The position numbers were made by a program, and so were the translations under genes. This document shows positions 51,876 to 60,948 of a stretch of DNA of 64,000 nucleotides, piece by piece. This stretch comes from Streptomyces sp. TS71-3 (lineage in GTDB: Bacteria; Actinomycetota; Actinomycetes; Streptomycetales; Streptomycetaceae). Location of the stretch: positions 3,286,001-3,350,000 of the forward strand of contig NZ_BNEL01000003.1 in the NCBI RefSeq assembly GCF_018327685.1. Reading direction: 5' to 3'. The notes under the pieces were generated by a model. The model had not been told where the DNA came from. It searched no databases and saw only the letters and a program-made list of their open reading frames with translations. The stretch's first letter is position 1. The number at the start of each line of letters is the position of its first letter.

Positions 51876-52637
51876 ATGAGTGGGACGAAGGGAGCCCGGG
51901 CGCGGGCGCGTATCGAGGTCACGGCGGCGATCAAGGACGAGGCGCGCAAGCAGCTCGCGGCGGAGGGCGCCGCGCGGTTGTCGCTCCGCGCGGTCGCCCG
52001 TGAGCTGGGCATGGTCTCCTCGGCCCTCTACCGGTACTTCCCCAGCCGTGACGACCTCCTCACCGCCCTCATCATCGACGCCTACGACAGCCTCGGCGCG
52101 GCGGTCGAGGCCGCCGACGAACAGGCCGTGGCGGGCGGGGGCGATCCGCGCGAGCGCTGGGTAAGCGTCTGCACGGCGGCACGGGTGTGGGCGCTGGAGC
52201 ACCCGCACGAGTACGCGTTGATCTACGGCTCGCCCGTGCCGGGGTACACCGCTCCCCGGACGACCGTGCCGCCCGCCTCACGAGTCGGGCTGCTGCTCAT
52301 CGAGATCGTGCGCCGCGCCCGGAGCGGGGGCGGTATCGCGGTGCCCCCGGTGTCCAAAGGAGCGAGCGCTGAGGCGGAGCGGATCGCGGCCGACCTCGCG
52401 CCGGACCTGCCGCCCGGGGTGGCGGCGGCGCTGGTCGCGGCGTGGGCGCAGCTCTTCGGACTGATCGGGTTCGAGCTGTTCGGGCAGTTCAACCGCGTGG
52501 TGGAGGACCGCGAGGCGTTCTTCACGCACGCGGTGGAGCAGCTTGCGCACGCGGTCGGCCTCGTCGGGCCGTACACCGCGGGAACGGGCGGCGGGCGCGG
52601 TGCCCCGACGGCGGGACAGGTGCGGCGGGCCTCCTGA
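51876..52637 (+). CDS. TetR-family transcriptional regulator
   Basis: A 253-residue TetR repressor with C-terminal TetR_C-type WHG-like domain. HTH: EVTAAIKDEARKQLAAEGAARLSLRAVARELGMVSSALYRYFPSRDDLLTALI. The ligand domain includes HPHEYALIYGSPVPGYTAP, characteristic of a large actinobacterial subgroup. ATG at 51876. The promoter holds repeats shared with the nitroreductase promoter 1.8 kb upstream, making it the probable regulator of that gene and itself. Confidence 0.9.
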   Translation: MSGTKGARARARIEVTAAIKDEARKQLAAEGAARLSLRAVARELGMVSSALYRYFPSRDDLLTALIIDAYDSLGAAVEAADEQAVAGGGDPRERWVSVCTAARVWALEHPHEYALIYGSPVPGYTAPRTTVPPASRVGLLLIEIVRRARSGGGIAVPPVSKGASAEAERIAADLAPDLPPGVAAALVAAWAQLFGLIGFELFGQFNRVVEDREAFFTHAVEQLAHAVGLVGPYTAGTGGGRGAPTAGQVRRAS

Positions 52638-52749
52638 CCGGCACGGCAGGACCGCCCGCGTCCGCCCGCGCCGTCTACTCCTCGGGGAGTAGCCCTGATC
52701 ACCCCGCACGTGGGACGCCGTCCGGGGTCGCGGCGTCTAGCGTGGCGGC

Positions 52750-54459
52750 ATGGCAGAAGAGCGTGCGCCCGGCGGCCGGGACCCGAGGTGGGGTGGCCCG
52801 CCATGGGGGTGGCGGCGGCATGAGCCGCCGTGGGCCGGTTCGCAGGGCGACGGCGACCGGGACGGCCGTGCCCGCCGGTGGCCGTGGCCGTCCACGCTGC
52901 TGCTGACCGCCTTCGTCCTCGTCGGCTCCCACTTCGCCGCACACGCGCAGGGCACGCGCGAGCCGCTGGACCCGTTCGCGAACGCCCTGCTGGCGGGCGG
53001 CGGTCTCCTGCTTCTGTGGCGGCACCGCAGGCCCGGCCCGGTAGCCCTCGGTACGGCCGCCGCGGCACTCGTGTACCTGGCTGCCGGTTATCCCTACGGG
53101 CCCGTCTTCCTGACCGTCGCCCTCGGCTGCTTCAGCGCCCTCGTCGCCGGATATCGCAGAGTGGCCTGGTCGGCCATCGCACTGGTGTGGGCCGGGCATC
53201 TGCTGGTGGCCCACTGGCTCTACGCCTATCTGCCGCCGTCCGGTGACGGGCCCACGCGCTGGCAGGGCGAGGTCGGCGTCGCCGCGTGGGCGCTGGCCAT
53301 CGTCGCGGTCTCCGAGCTCGTCCGCGTGCGGCGGGAGCAGTGGGCGAAGGACCGGGCGGAGCGTGCGCGGGCCGCGCAGCGGCGCGCCGACGAGGAACGG
53401 CTCAGGATCGCCCGCGAGCTGCACGACGTCCTCGCGCACAGCATCTCGGTGATCAATGTGCAGGCGGGGGTGGGCCTGGCGCTCCTCGACTCCGATCCCG
53501 AGCAGGCCCGGACGGCGCTGACCACCATCAAGGGCGCCAGCAAGGAAGCGCTGGGGGAGGTGCGCCAGGTGCTCGACACGCTGCGCGCGCCGGGCGCCGC
53601 GCCGCGGGCCCCCGCGCCCGGGCTCGACCGGCTCCAGGAACTCGTCGACCAGGCCGCGAGCGCGGGCCTCACCGTGCACGTGGACGCCCGCACCGCGGAC
53701 AGCGACGGGGACCGTGAAGAGCAAGCCCACCGCGGAGATGAAGCCCACGGCGAAGGCGCCCCGGACTCCGAAGGCGCCCCGGACTCCGAAGGCGCCCCGG
53801 GCCGCAAAGGTGACCTGGACCGCGAACGCGAAACCCGCCGCGGGGTGGATGCCCATCCACGGGACGGCGTCGACCGTGGGCAGGCCGCCGGCCTCCGGGG
53901 CGAAGCGGATACGGATGCGGCCCTCACTCCGGCACCGGCCTCCGCCCCAGCCCCGACCACCAGCCCCGCAACCGTGCCCGCCTCCGCCCCAAGAGGCGAG
54001 GCAGCCCCGGGCCCAGGCCCAGGCACCGTCCCGGAGGGCTGGGCCCTCTCCGCCGGCCTCGCCGCGCCCACCTGCGAACCCCGCCCCGCCGGCCGTCCAT
54101 CCCGGTCCGACTCCGCGCTCCGCGGGCGGCAGCGGCCAAGCCGGCAGTCCGCTCAGCCCGTGCTGTCGCCGGCCCTGGACCTCGCGGCCTTCCGCATCAT
54201 CCAGGAGGCGCTGACGAACGTGGTCCGGCACTCGGGGTCGCGGCAGGCGCGTGTGCGGATCCGGTACGGCGCACGTGTGGTGCGGCTGCGGATCGACGAC
54301 GACGGTCCGGCCACCGGAGCCGACGCGGGAGGCAGCGGCAACGGTCTCGCCGGGATGCGGGGGCGTGCAGCGGCCCTGGGCGGCACCATTGACGCGGGCC
54401 CGCGCCCGGACGGCGGCTTCTCGGTCTCCGTCGAACTGCCGTTGAAGGGGGTCCGTTGA
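52750..54459 (+). CDS. NarL-type sensor histidine kinase with a long insert
   Basis: A 569-residue membrane histidine kinase. Four to five hydrophobic helices (about 45-195) precede a HisKA_3 domain with RIARELHDVLAHSISVINVQAG (His225). The ATPase domain has the N-box AAFRIIQEALTNVVRHSGS and G-box GNGLAGMRGRAAALGGTI. Between them, where relatives have about 45 residues, is an extra segment of about 160 residues (313-475): acidic repeats (EGAPDSEGAPDS) then Pro/Ala/Arg-rich low complexity. The insert is in frame. Its stop overlaps the TTG of the response regulator (TTGA), so the pair is co-translated. Signal unknown. Confidence 0.85.
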   Translation: MAEERAPGGRDPRWGGPPWGWRRHEPPWAGSQGDGDRDGRARRWPWPSTLLLTAFVLVGSHFAAHAQGTREPLDPFANALLAGGGLLLLWRHRRPGPVALGTAAAALVYLAAGYPYGPVFLTVALGCFSALVAGYRRVAWSAIALVWAGHLLVAHWLYAYLPPSGDGPTRWQGEVGVAAWALAIVAVSELVRVRREQWAKDRAERARAAQRRADEERLRIARELHDVLAHSISVINVQAGVGLALLDSDPEQARTALTTIKGASKEALGEVRQVLDTLRAPGAAPRAPAPGLDRLQELVDQAASAGLTVHVDARTADSDGDREEQAHRGDEAHGEGAPDSEGAPDSEGAPGRKGDLDRERETRRGVDAHPRDGVDRGQAAGLRGEADTDAALTPAPASAPAPTTSPATVPASAPRGEAAPGPGPGTVPEGWALSAGLAAPTCEPRPAGRPSRSDSALRGRQRPSRQSAQPVLSPALDLAAFRIIQEALTNVVRHSGSRQARVRIRYGARVVRLRIDDDGPATGADAGGSGNGLAGMRGRAAALGGTIDAGPRPDGGFSVSVELPLKGVR

Positions 54460-55121
54460 TCCGGGTACTGCTCGCCGACGACCAGGCGCTGGTCCGGGCA
54501 GGTTTCAAGGCGTTGCTCGATGCGCAGGCGGACATCGAGGTGGCGGGGGAGGCGGCCGACGGGGAAGAGGCGCTGCGCGGGGTGCGGGGCCTGCGGCCCG
54601 ACGTGGTCCTGATGGACATCCGCATGCCGGTGCTCGACGGCCTTGCCGCGACCCGGCGGATCACCGAGGACCCGGGGCTGGCCGAGGTCAAAGTGGTCAT
54701 GCTGACCACGTTCGAGATGGACGAGTACGTCTTCGAGGCGATCAGATCGGGCGCGTCGGGCTTCCTCGTGAAGGACACCGAGCCGGACGAATTGTTGCGC
54801 GCGGTGCGTGCCGTGGTCGAGGGGGACGCGCTGCTGTCGCCGGGCGTGACACGACGTCTGATCGCGGAGTTCGCGGCGCGCTCCAAGGAACCAGTGGCGG
54901 CCGCGTCGCTCGCCGAACTCACGGAGCGCGAGCGGGAGGTGATGGCGCTGGTGGGCATCGGGCTGTCCAACGAGGAGATCGCCCGCCGCCTGGTGGTCAG
55001 CCCGCTCACGGCGAAGACGCACGTCAGCCGCACGATGGTCAAGCTCGGCGCCCGGGATCGCGCTCAGCTCGTGGTGTTCGCCTACGAGTCCGGGCTGGTG
55101 CGGCCGGGCTGGCTGGGCTGA
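54456..55121 (+). CDS. NarL/LuxR-family response regulator
   Basis: A 221-residue response regulator. The receiver has acidic LLADDQALVRAGF, phosphoacceptor Asp54 in VVLMDIRMPVLDGLA, Thr in VVMLTTFEMDEYVF and Lys in GFLVKDT. The LuxR HTH is LTEREREVMALVGIGLSNEEIARRLVVSPLTAKTHVSRTMVKLGARDRAQLV. TTG start overlapping the kinase stop by four bases. Partner of the adjacent kinase; target genes unknown. Confidence 0.95.
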   Translation: MIRVLLADDQALVRAGFKALLDAQADIEVAGEAADGEEALRGVRGLRPDVVLMDIRMPVLDGLAATRRITEDPGLAEVKVVMLTTFEMDEYVFEAIRSGASGFLVKDTEPDELLRAVRAVVEGDALLSPGVTRRLIAEFAARSKEPVAAASLAELTEREREVMALVGIGLSNEEIARRLVVSPLTAKTHVSRTMVKLGARDRAQLVVFAYESGLVRPGWLG

Positions 55122-55220
55122 GCGGCCGCCCGGTCGGGGTCACCCGGGCGCCGGCGTCGGCCGGGTCCGTATCCCGGCTCGGCCGGCCGGCGTCTTCCTG
55201 TACAGGCGCTTGCGGGAGAG

Positions 55221-55265
55221 GCCCTTCCTGTACGGGCCCTTCCTGTACGGGCCCTTCCGCTACAG
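55221..55265. repeat. 15-bp GCCCTTCCTGTACGG repeat
   Basis: Two perfect and one degenerate copy downstream of the response regulator gene; GTACGGGCCC words can fold into small hairpins and may help termination. Confidence 0.6.
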
Positions 55266-55351
55266 GCCTTCAGATACGAGCCCTTCCTGGACGGGCGTAA
55301 CCGTGCAGGGCGGCGCGTCCCGCGCCGTGTGCGCGCCTCCGCACCCGTTGA

Positions 55352-56083
55352 TCACACAATTCGGGAGCGTTCCTTCCACAGCTCGGCCAGCGCGTGGTCA
55401 CCGGTGACGGTGGGCACGGGACGGCGGTTCCACAGCGCCGCGTAGAGTTCCGTGGCCGGGCCCGCCAGCTCGCACTCCGCCTCCGCCGTGGTGCTGCCGC
55501 GCTCGGTGACCGGCGCCTCGGAGGAGAGCCGCACGGTCCAGGTGTCGCCGGTGTCCGTGGCGCGTACCCGCAGGACCCGGGGGGTGTCCGTGCGCACTTT
55601 GCTCACGGAACGCTGGTGGAAGCCCGCGAGCAGCTCGTCGATGCCGTCCACGGCCAGTTCGGCCCCGACTCCGTCGGCCTGCGTGCCGCGTGCGGACTCG
55701 GCGTCCATGCGGTGGATCGTGGTTTCGTGGGCCTGCCTGCGCGCCCAGAAGGCGAGAGGGGACGGCGCGGGCATGAACGTCCAGCACGCCAGGTCCGAAG
55801 GGGCGGCCTTGAGTGTCGCGACGAGGGCCGCGTGCCCTGCGCCGAACCAGGAGATCAGGTCGGTGTCGCCGTCGGGCGCGGAGGGCCGGCGCTGGAACGA
55901 GGTGAGCTCCTCGCGGACGAACGCTGCGGCCCATCGGTGTATTTGGCCGGTGTGCCGCAGCAGATCGGCGACCTGCCAGCCGGGACAGGTGGGTACGGTC
56001 GCCGTCAGGCCCGCCGCGGCGGCGGCTTTCGCCATGGACTCGCCCTGCCGGGCGAGGATCTCTATGTGATGGGAGGTCTTCAT
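55352..56083 (-). CDS. Mycothiol-dependent maleylpyruvate isomerase family protein
   Basis: A 243-residue DinB/MDMPI-type protein. The N-terminal four-helix metal domain has VPTCPGWQVADLLRHTGQIHRWAA, and the His of RRQAHETTIHRMDAE completes the metal site; the C-terminal domain has TWTVRLSSEAP...AECELAGPATELYAALWNRRP. Such enzymes use mycothiol as cofactor or merely bind metal. Substrate unknown. ATG at 56083; ribosome site weak. Tandem repeats lie between it and the convergent-side MFS gene. Confidence 0.83.
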   Translation of the reverse strand: MKTSHHIEILARQGESMAKAAAAAGLTATVPTCPGWQVADLLRHTGQIHRWAAAFVREELTSFQRRPSAPDGDTDLISWFGAGHAALVATLKAAPSDLACWTFMPAPSPLAFWARRQAHETTIHRMDAESARGTQADGVGAELAVDGIDELLAGFHQRSVSKVRTDTPRVLRVRATDTGDTWTVRLSSEAPVTERGSTTAEAECELAGPATELYAALWNRRPVPTVTGDHALAELWKERSRIV

Positions 56084-56178
56084 GTGGGGAGTCTGCCATG
56101 CAAGGATGCCGTGCCCACTGCACGTTTCGGGCGCACGGACTTGCGGCCCGCGCACCACGTGGTCGCCCGGTGCGCCCT

Positions 56179-56246
56179 GCGCCTCTCGCACGGGAGGAAC
56201 ACCTCTCGCACCGGAACACCTCTCGCACCGGAACACCTCTCGCACC
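56179..56246. repeat. 17-bp GGAACACCTCTCGCACC tandem repeat
   Basis: Three perfect copies (56196-56246) preceded by one degenerate copy (56179-56195), in the promoter side of the mycothiol-enzyme gene. Could be repeated operators or a slippage repeat. Confidence 0.85.
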
Positions 56247-56314
56247 GGAGGAACGATCGTCGTTCAGCGGACAGGGAACACGCCGGAGCTGGAAGCCGGG
56301 ACCCGGGATCCGGC

Positions 56315-57547
56315 TCACGCCGATGCGGCCCGCCGGGTCGCGTACCCCACCGCCGCCGCCACCGCAGCCAGCACGGCCACGCTGGTGAGCGCGGTGGGCA
56401 ACGAGAACCAGTCCGCCATGAAACCGATCGCCGGCGGCCCCAGCAGCATCCCGGCATAACCGAGGGTGGAGGCTGCCGCGACGCCGCTGGGCCCGGCGAG
56501 GGCGCCGGCCCGGTCGATCGCGACGGGGAAGATGTTGGCGAGGCCGAGGCCGGTGATGCCGAACCCGAGCAGGGCCACCCACAGCGTGGGCGCCAGAGAT
56601 CCGAGCAGCATCCCGACGGCGGCCGTCGCCCCGCCCACCACCAGCGTGCGCGTCCGGCCCAGCCGCTCCAGCAGGGTCGTGCCGGTGACCCGGCCGATCG
56701 TCGTGGCCAGGGCGAAGGACCCGTACCCGGTGGCCGCGACGCCCGGGTCCGCGGACAGGTCCTGCTGCAGGTGCAGCGCGCCCCAGTCGGCGAGCGCGCC
56801 CTCTCCGTAGGCGGTGCAGAGCGCGATCAGGCCGAACACGATCACCAGGCCGCGTGTCCCGCCGTCGAGCCGCCGCGACGAGGGCGCCTCGGGAGCCGGC
56901 GCGGGCGTGGTTTCCGCACTCCGCATCTCCTCCGCGGGCGCGGGAACGGTGTGCCGCAGAACCGTGCGTCCCGCGGCGGCCGTCACCGCAAGCCCGACCA
57001 CGGCGAGCGCGAACAGGTGCCGGGTGGCGGAGAGATGGCTCGCGACGAGGCCGCCCACGCCGGACCCGAGCATGCCGCCGAGGCTGAACGCGGCGTGGAA
57101 GCTCGGCATCACGGGTCGCCGCAGGGCGGCGATGACGTCGACGGCCGCGCTGTTCATGGCGACGTTCAGGCCGCCGTAAGCGGCGCCGAAGACGAGGAGC
57201 ACCCCGCCGAGCGCGAGCGCCGAGTGGGTGAGCGGCGGCAGGGCCACGGCCAGGGACGTCAGCGCGCCGCAGGTCACGGTCATCGGGTGGTTGCCGAACC
57301 GGCGGCAGAGCCGTCCGGTGAACATCATCGTCACCACCGCGCCGGCCGAGACGCCCAGGAGCGCGAGTCCCAGCGCGCTCGCCGAGGAGTGGGTCTGTTC
57401 CTTGACGGCGGGGATGCGGACCACCCAGCCGGCGAAGACGAACCCGTCGAGCGCGAAGAAGACCGTCACCGCGGCACGGAGTCCGGCCACGGCACGTGCT
57501 TCCGGGGTGCGCGGCGTTGCGCTCCCTACTTTGTTTAGTGTCGGCAC
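56315..57547 (-). CDS. MFS transporter
   Basis: A 410-residue major-facilitator protein with about twelve membrane helices, of the fucose-permease/YbjJ-like branch. Signatures: VTVFFALDGFVFAGWVVRIPAVKEQ, the motif A-like GRLCRRFGNHPM, YGGLNVAMNSAAVDV, and FSLGGMLGSGVGGLVA. It probably exports or imports a small sugar or metabolite. The GTG start is almost without a ribosome site (AT-rich CTAGTCTGATTTT upstream), so the mRNA may be leaderless or the start slightly downstream. Confidence 0.87.
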   Translation of the reverse strand: MPTLNKVGSATPRTPEARAVAGLRAAVTVFFALDGFVFAGWVVRIPAVKEQTHSSASALGLALLGVSAGAVVTMMFTGRLCRRFGNHPMTVTCGALTSLAVALPPLTHSALALGGVLLVFGAAYGGLNVAMNSAAVDVIAALRRPVMPSFHAAFSLGGMLGSGVGGLVASHLSATRHLFALAVVGLAVTAAAGRTVLRHTVPAPAEEMRSAETTPAPAPEAPSSRRLDGGTRGLVIVFGLIALCTAYGEGALADWGALHLQQDLSADPGVAATGYGSFALATTIGRVTGTTLLERLGRTRTLVVGGATAAVGMLLGSLAPTLWVALLGFGITGLGLANIFPVAIDRAGALAGPSGVAAASTLGYAGMLLGPPAIGFMADWFSLPTALTSVAVLAAVAAAVGYATRRAASA

Positions 57548-57878
57548 AAAATCAGACTAGGAGGGTGCTCCCCACCCGGCAAGGGGAATACGGGGGCACC
57601 CTGCGGGGAACCGCCGAGAAAGCCCACAAGGGCCGGCGCAGGGCCCCGCGGTGGCGGGTGCCGGAGCCGGTGAACGGTCCGGGGCGCGCGTATGTGCGGG
57701 TGCTGATGTGCCGGAGCAGGCGCGGCGGTACGAGCACATGTGTCCGCATCCGTTTACATCCGCATACAGGGGCAGGCATCTGCGCAGCAAGCGCAGGAGC
57801 GTGCGAGTGCGGGCGTGCCGGTGCGGGTGGTCGAGTGCCGACTGCCGAGTGCCCGGCTCTCGGCGCCCGGCCGTCCGG
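57548..57878. other. Intergenic region, no gene seen
   Basis: About 331 bp between the MFS start and the DeoR gene end. The part next to the MFS gene is AT-richer (promoter); the rest has irregular GTGCGGGTG/CGGGTGCTG words without periodicity or a strong hairpin. Confidence 0.4.
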
Positions 57879-58661
57879 TCACACCGCCATGACCGTGCCG
57901 ACGCCCGCCTCCTCGAACCCTGCCAGCGTCTCCGGAGGCGCGGCGGCATCCGTGACGAGCGTGTCCACCTGGTTCGCGCCGCAGATCCAGGCGAAGGCGC
58001 GGCGGCCCAGCTTGCTGGAGTCCGCCGCAACGATCACCTGCTGGGCCCGCTCGCAGAGCAGGCGGTTGATGGCGGCCTCGGCCTCGTCGTGCGCCGCGGC
58101 GCCGTGCACCGGATCGAAGCCGACCACGCCGAGCACGGCGACGTCGATGGTGATCTGTCCGAGCACGCCGTCGGCGAGCGGCCCGATGAGCTCGTACGAC
58201 TGCGCCCGGGCCACCCCGCCGGTCACCACGATCTTGAACTGAGGGCGGACGGTGAGCTCGGTGGCGATGTTGAGCGCGTTGGTCACCACGGTCAGGGCGG
58301 GCGAGCCGGAGGCGAGCTCGGGGCGGACGGCGAGGGCGCGGGCCACCTCGGTCGTGGTCGTACCCCCGGTCAGCCCCACCGCCTGGCCCGGCGTGACGAG
58401 GCCGGCCACGGCCTCGGCGATGCGCTGCTTCTCCGCGCCGCGCCGCGCCGTCTTGTACCGCAGGGGCAGTTCGTAGGAGACGCCGTGCGCCACCGCCCCG
58501 CCCCGGGTGCGGACCAGCATCTGCTGCTCGGCGAGGCCGTCGAAGTCGCGCCGGATGGTCGCGGCCGACACCCCGAGGCGGGTCGCGGCCTCCTCGACGT
58601 CCAGCCGGCCGTGCTCCACCAGCAGCTCCAGCAGCTCCTGCCAGCGGGCGTCGCGCGACAT
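57879..58661 (-). CDS. DeoR-family sugar-responsive regulator
   Basis: A 260-residue DeoR/AgaR repressor. HTH RWQELLELLVEHGRLDVEEAATRLGVSAATIRRDFDGLAEQQMLVRTRGGAV at the N-terminus; the sugar-phosphate-sensing domain has VGLTGGTTTTEVARAL, VVTNALNIATEL and VIVAADSSKLGRRAF. Divergent from the SIS-aldolase genes, which it should regulate in response to an amino-sugar phosphate. ATG at 58661. Confidence 0.92.
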   Translation of the reverse strand: MSRDARWQELLELLVEHGRLDVEEAATRLGVSAATIRRDFDGLAEQQMLVRTRGGAVAHGVSYELPLRYKTARRGAEKQRIAEAVAGLVTPGQAVGLTGGTTTTEVARALAVRPELASGSPALTVVTNALNIATELTVRPQFKIVVTGGVARAQSYELIGPLADGVLGQITIDVAVLGVVGFDPVHGAAAHDEAEAAINRLLCERAQQVIVAADSSKLGRRAFAWICGANQVDTLVTDAAAPPETLAGFEEAGVGTVMAV

Positions 58662-58828
58662 GCAGCGCCTCCCATCCGCGCCCACCGGCGCTCGGTCCGT
58701 GGTCCGGGCCGAACGTCCTCCCGGAACGTGCACATGGCGGGCCCGGTCGGTCGCCCTGGTATGCGGCGTGCCGACCGGGGGCATACCCGGATGTCGGTGA
58801 CCCTAGCGCAGGGTGCTCCCAGGCATGC

Positions 58829-58856
58829 TTGATGCTGCTTGTAACGTGCCTATATC
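58829..58856 (+). promoter_or_regulatory. Promoter of the SIS-aldolase operon
   Basis: TTGATG (58829-58834), 16-bp spacer, TATATC (58851-58856); 34 bp before the SIS gene ATG. An AT-rich tract follows and may include the DeoR site. Confidence 0.5.
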
Positions 58857-58889
58857 TTGCAGAAACAATCATACGGAGGAGGGCGTGGT

Positions 58890-59780
58890 ATGAGCCATGT
58901 CGAGAACGAGCTGAACAGCCAGCCGGAGTGCTGGTCGCGGGCCGCCGCACTCGCGGGCCGCCACGCCGCCGTACTGCCCGCCGCGGGCGAGCGGGTCGCG
59001 ATCGTCGGCTGTGGCACCTCGTACTTCATGGCGCAGGCGGTGGCGGGGCTGCGCGAGGGCGCCGGGCAGGGGGAGACGGATGCCTTCCCCGCCTCGGAGT
59101 TCCCCGCGGGCCGCAGCTACGACCGGGTGGTCGCCCTCACCAGGTCGGGCACCACCACCGAGGTCCTCGACCTCCTCGCCTCGCTCCGGGGCCGCATCCC
59201 CACCACCGCGGTCACCGCGGATCCGCGCACACCGGTGATGCGGGTCGCCGACGAACTGGTGGTGCTCGACTTCGCTGAGGAGCGCTCGGTCGTCCAGACC
59301 CGCTTCGCCACCACCGTGGTCACCCTGCTCCGTGCCCACCTGGGCCTGCACTCCGACGCGGTCGTCGAGGACGCCCGCACCGCCCTGGCGGACCCGCTGC
59401 CGGAGGGCCTGGCCGAGTGCACGGAGTTCACCTTCCTGGGCCGCGGCTGGACGGTCGGCCTGGCGCAGGAGGCGGGACTGAAGATGCGCGAGGCGTCGCT
59501 GAGCTGGACCGAGGCGTACCCGGCGATGGAGTACCGGCACGGTCCCATCAGCATCGCCACCCGGGGCACGGCCACCTGGATGTTCGGCGAGGCCCCCGCG
59601 GGACTGGCCGGGCAGGTGCGCGCCACCGGCGCGATGTGGGTGGCGGGGGAACTGGATCCGCTGGCCGAACTGGTGCGGGCCCAACGCCTCGCGGTCGAGG
59701 TGGCCGCGGCCCGCGGTGTCGACCCCGACCTGCCGCGGCACCTCAGCCGCTCCGTGATCCTCACCCCGCCGGCGTCCTGA
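58890..59780 (+). CDS. SIS-domain sugar isomerase/deaminase (AgaS-like)
   Basis: A 296-residue protein with two SIS domains, like AgaS/GlmS isomerase halves that isomerise or deaminate amino-sugar phosphates. First SIS: AIVGCGTSYFMAQAV and VVALTRSGTTTEVLDLLASL; second: FTFLGRGWTVGLAQEAGLKMREASLSWTEAYPAMEYRHGPISI. GGAGGAGGG lies four bases before the ATG. It is followed after 83 bases by a class II aldolase gene, together forming an amino-sugar catabolic pair under DeoR. Confidence 0.9.
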   Translation: MSHVENELNSQPECWSRAAALAGRHAAVLPAAGERVAIVGCGTSYFMAQAVAGLREGAGQGETDAFPASEFPAGRSYDRVVALTRSGTTTEVLDLLASLRGRIPTTAVTADPRTPVMRVADELVVLDFAEERSVVQTRFATTVVTLLRAHLGLHSDAVVEDARTALADPLPEGLAECTEFTFLGRGWTVGLAQEAGLKMREASLSWTEAYPAMEYRHGPISIATRGTATWMFGEAPAGLAGQVRATGAMWVAGELDPLAELVRAQRLAVEVAAARGVDPDLPRHLSRSVILTPPAS

Positions 59781-59863
59781 CGCTCCCGCCCGCGGGCCCG
59801 GCCGTGCCGGGCACCCTGCGCGGATCCACCCCGACCGCCGCCCACCGAACTCAAGGAGAGGCC

Positions 59864-60733
59864 GTGCCCCTCGCAGCATCCGGCACGCTGGTCAGCCGTG
59901 CCGCGGACGCCGGGACCGCCGTCGCCGCGTTCAACGTCATCACGCTGGAGCATGTGGAGGCCGTCGTCGGCGGCGCGGAAGCCGCGGGTTCCCCCGTGAT
60001 CCTCCAGGTCAGCGAGAACGCGGTGCTGTTCCGCGGCGGGCGGCTGCTGCCGCTGGCCCGGGCCGCCGCCGCGGTCGCCGAGCAGGCCGCGGTACCGGTC
60101 GCGCTGCATCTCGACCATGTGCAGAGCGACGAGCTGCTGCGGCAGGCCGCCGACGCGGGCTTCAGTTCCGTGATGTATGACGCCGCACGGCTGCCGTACG
60201 GGGAGAACCTCGCCGCGACCCACGCCGCCGCCGACTGGGCGCACGCCCAGGGGCTGTGGATCGAGGCGGAGCTGGGCGAGGTGGGCGGCAAGGCCGAGGC
60301 CGGCGGCGTGGCGCCCCCGCTGAGCGCGCACGCCCCGGCCGCCCGGACCGACCCGGAGGAGGCGCGGGCCTTCGTGGCCGGCACCGGAGTGGACGCGCTG
60401 GCGGTCGCGATCGGCAGCACGCACGCCATGACCCGGCGCACCGCGGCCCTCGACCACGAACTGCTGGGCAGGCTCGGACCGGCCGCGGGCGTACCGCTGG
60501 TTCTGCACGGCTCGTCCGGCGTGCCCGACGACGAGCTCAGGGCCGCCGTCACCGGCGGCATAGCCAAGGTCAACATCGGCACGGCGCTCAACGTGGCCAT
60601 GACCACCGCCATCCGCGAGTTCCTCGCCGCCCATCCCGACGCCGTCGACTGCCGGCCCTATCTCGCCTCGGCCCGGACTGCCATGACCGAGGCGGTAGCA
60701 CGGCTGATCGGCGTGGTGAGCGCGGCGCCGTAG
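59864..60733 (+). CDS. Class II fructose/tagatose-bisphosphate aldolase family protein
   Basis: A 289-residue zinc aldolase of the KbaY/GatY/Fba-II family. Zinc ligands and active site: VALHLDHVQSDELLRQAADAGFSSVMYD, IEAELGEVGGKAE, AIGSTHAMTRR and VLHGSSGVPDDELRAAVTGGIAKVNIGTAL. It would cleave a ketose bisphosphate (tagatose- or fructose-1,6-bisphosphate) into triose phosphates. GTG start with AAGGAGAG. With the SIS gene it mirrors an Aga-type galactosamine or GlcNAc route; the 6-phosphate kinase is not in the window. Confidence 0.9.
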   Translation: MPLAASGTLVSRAADAGTAVAAFNVITLEHVEAVVGGAEAAGSPVILQVSENAVLFRGGRLLPLARAAAAVAEQAAVPVALHLDHVQSDELLRQAADAGFSSVMYDAARLPYGENLAATHAAADWAHAQGLWIEAELGEVGGKAEAGGVAPPLSAHAPAARTDPEEARAFVAGTGVDALAVAIGSTHAMTRRTAALDHELLGRLGPAAGVPLVLHGSSGVPDDELRAAVTGGIAKVNIGTALNVAMTTAIREFLAAHPDAVDCRPYLASARTAMTEAVARLIGVVSAAP

Positions 60734-60948
60734 CCGGCGCCCAGCCAGGGGAGGGGATGCGTGCCGGGGCGCGGGGCTCCATGGGGCGCCAGGGGCCGCA
60801 GGGGTCCGCGGGGGGAGAGGGGCCATGGTCATGGATCCCTGAGTCGCCACGGATCCACCGGGTGCCATGGGCCCGCGGGGTGGTGGTCCGGGTTCCCCTC
60901 CGCCCGATCGCCAATGGGTCCGTGGGGCCTCCGTGGGGCCATGGCGTC

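Noticed and set aside
53714..54214. Alternative-frame protein with KAPRTP repeats inside the histidine kinase gene
   Set aside because: The kinase frame is continuous from the membrane domain to the ATPase domain and is coupled to the response regulator; the alternative frame arises from the repeat.
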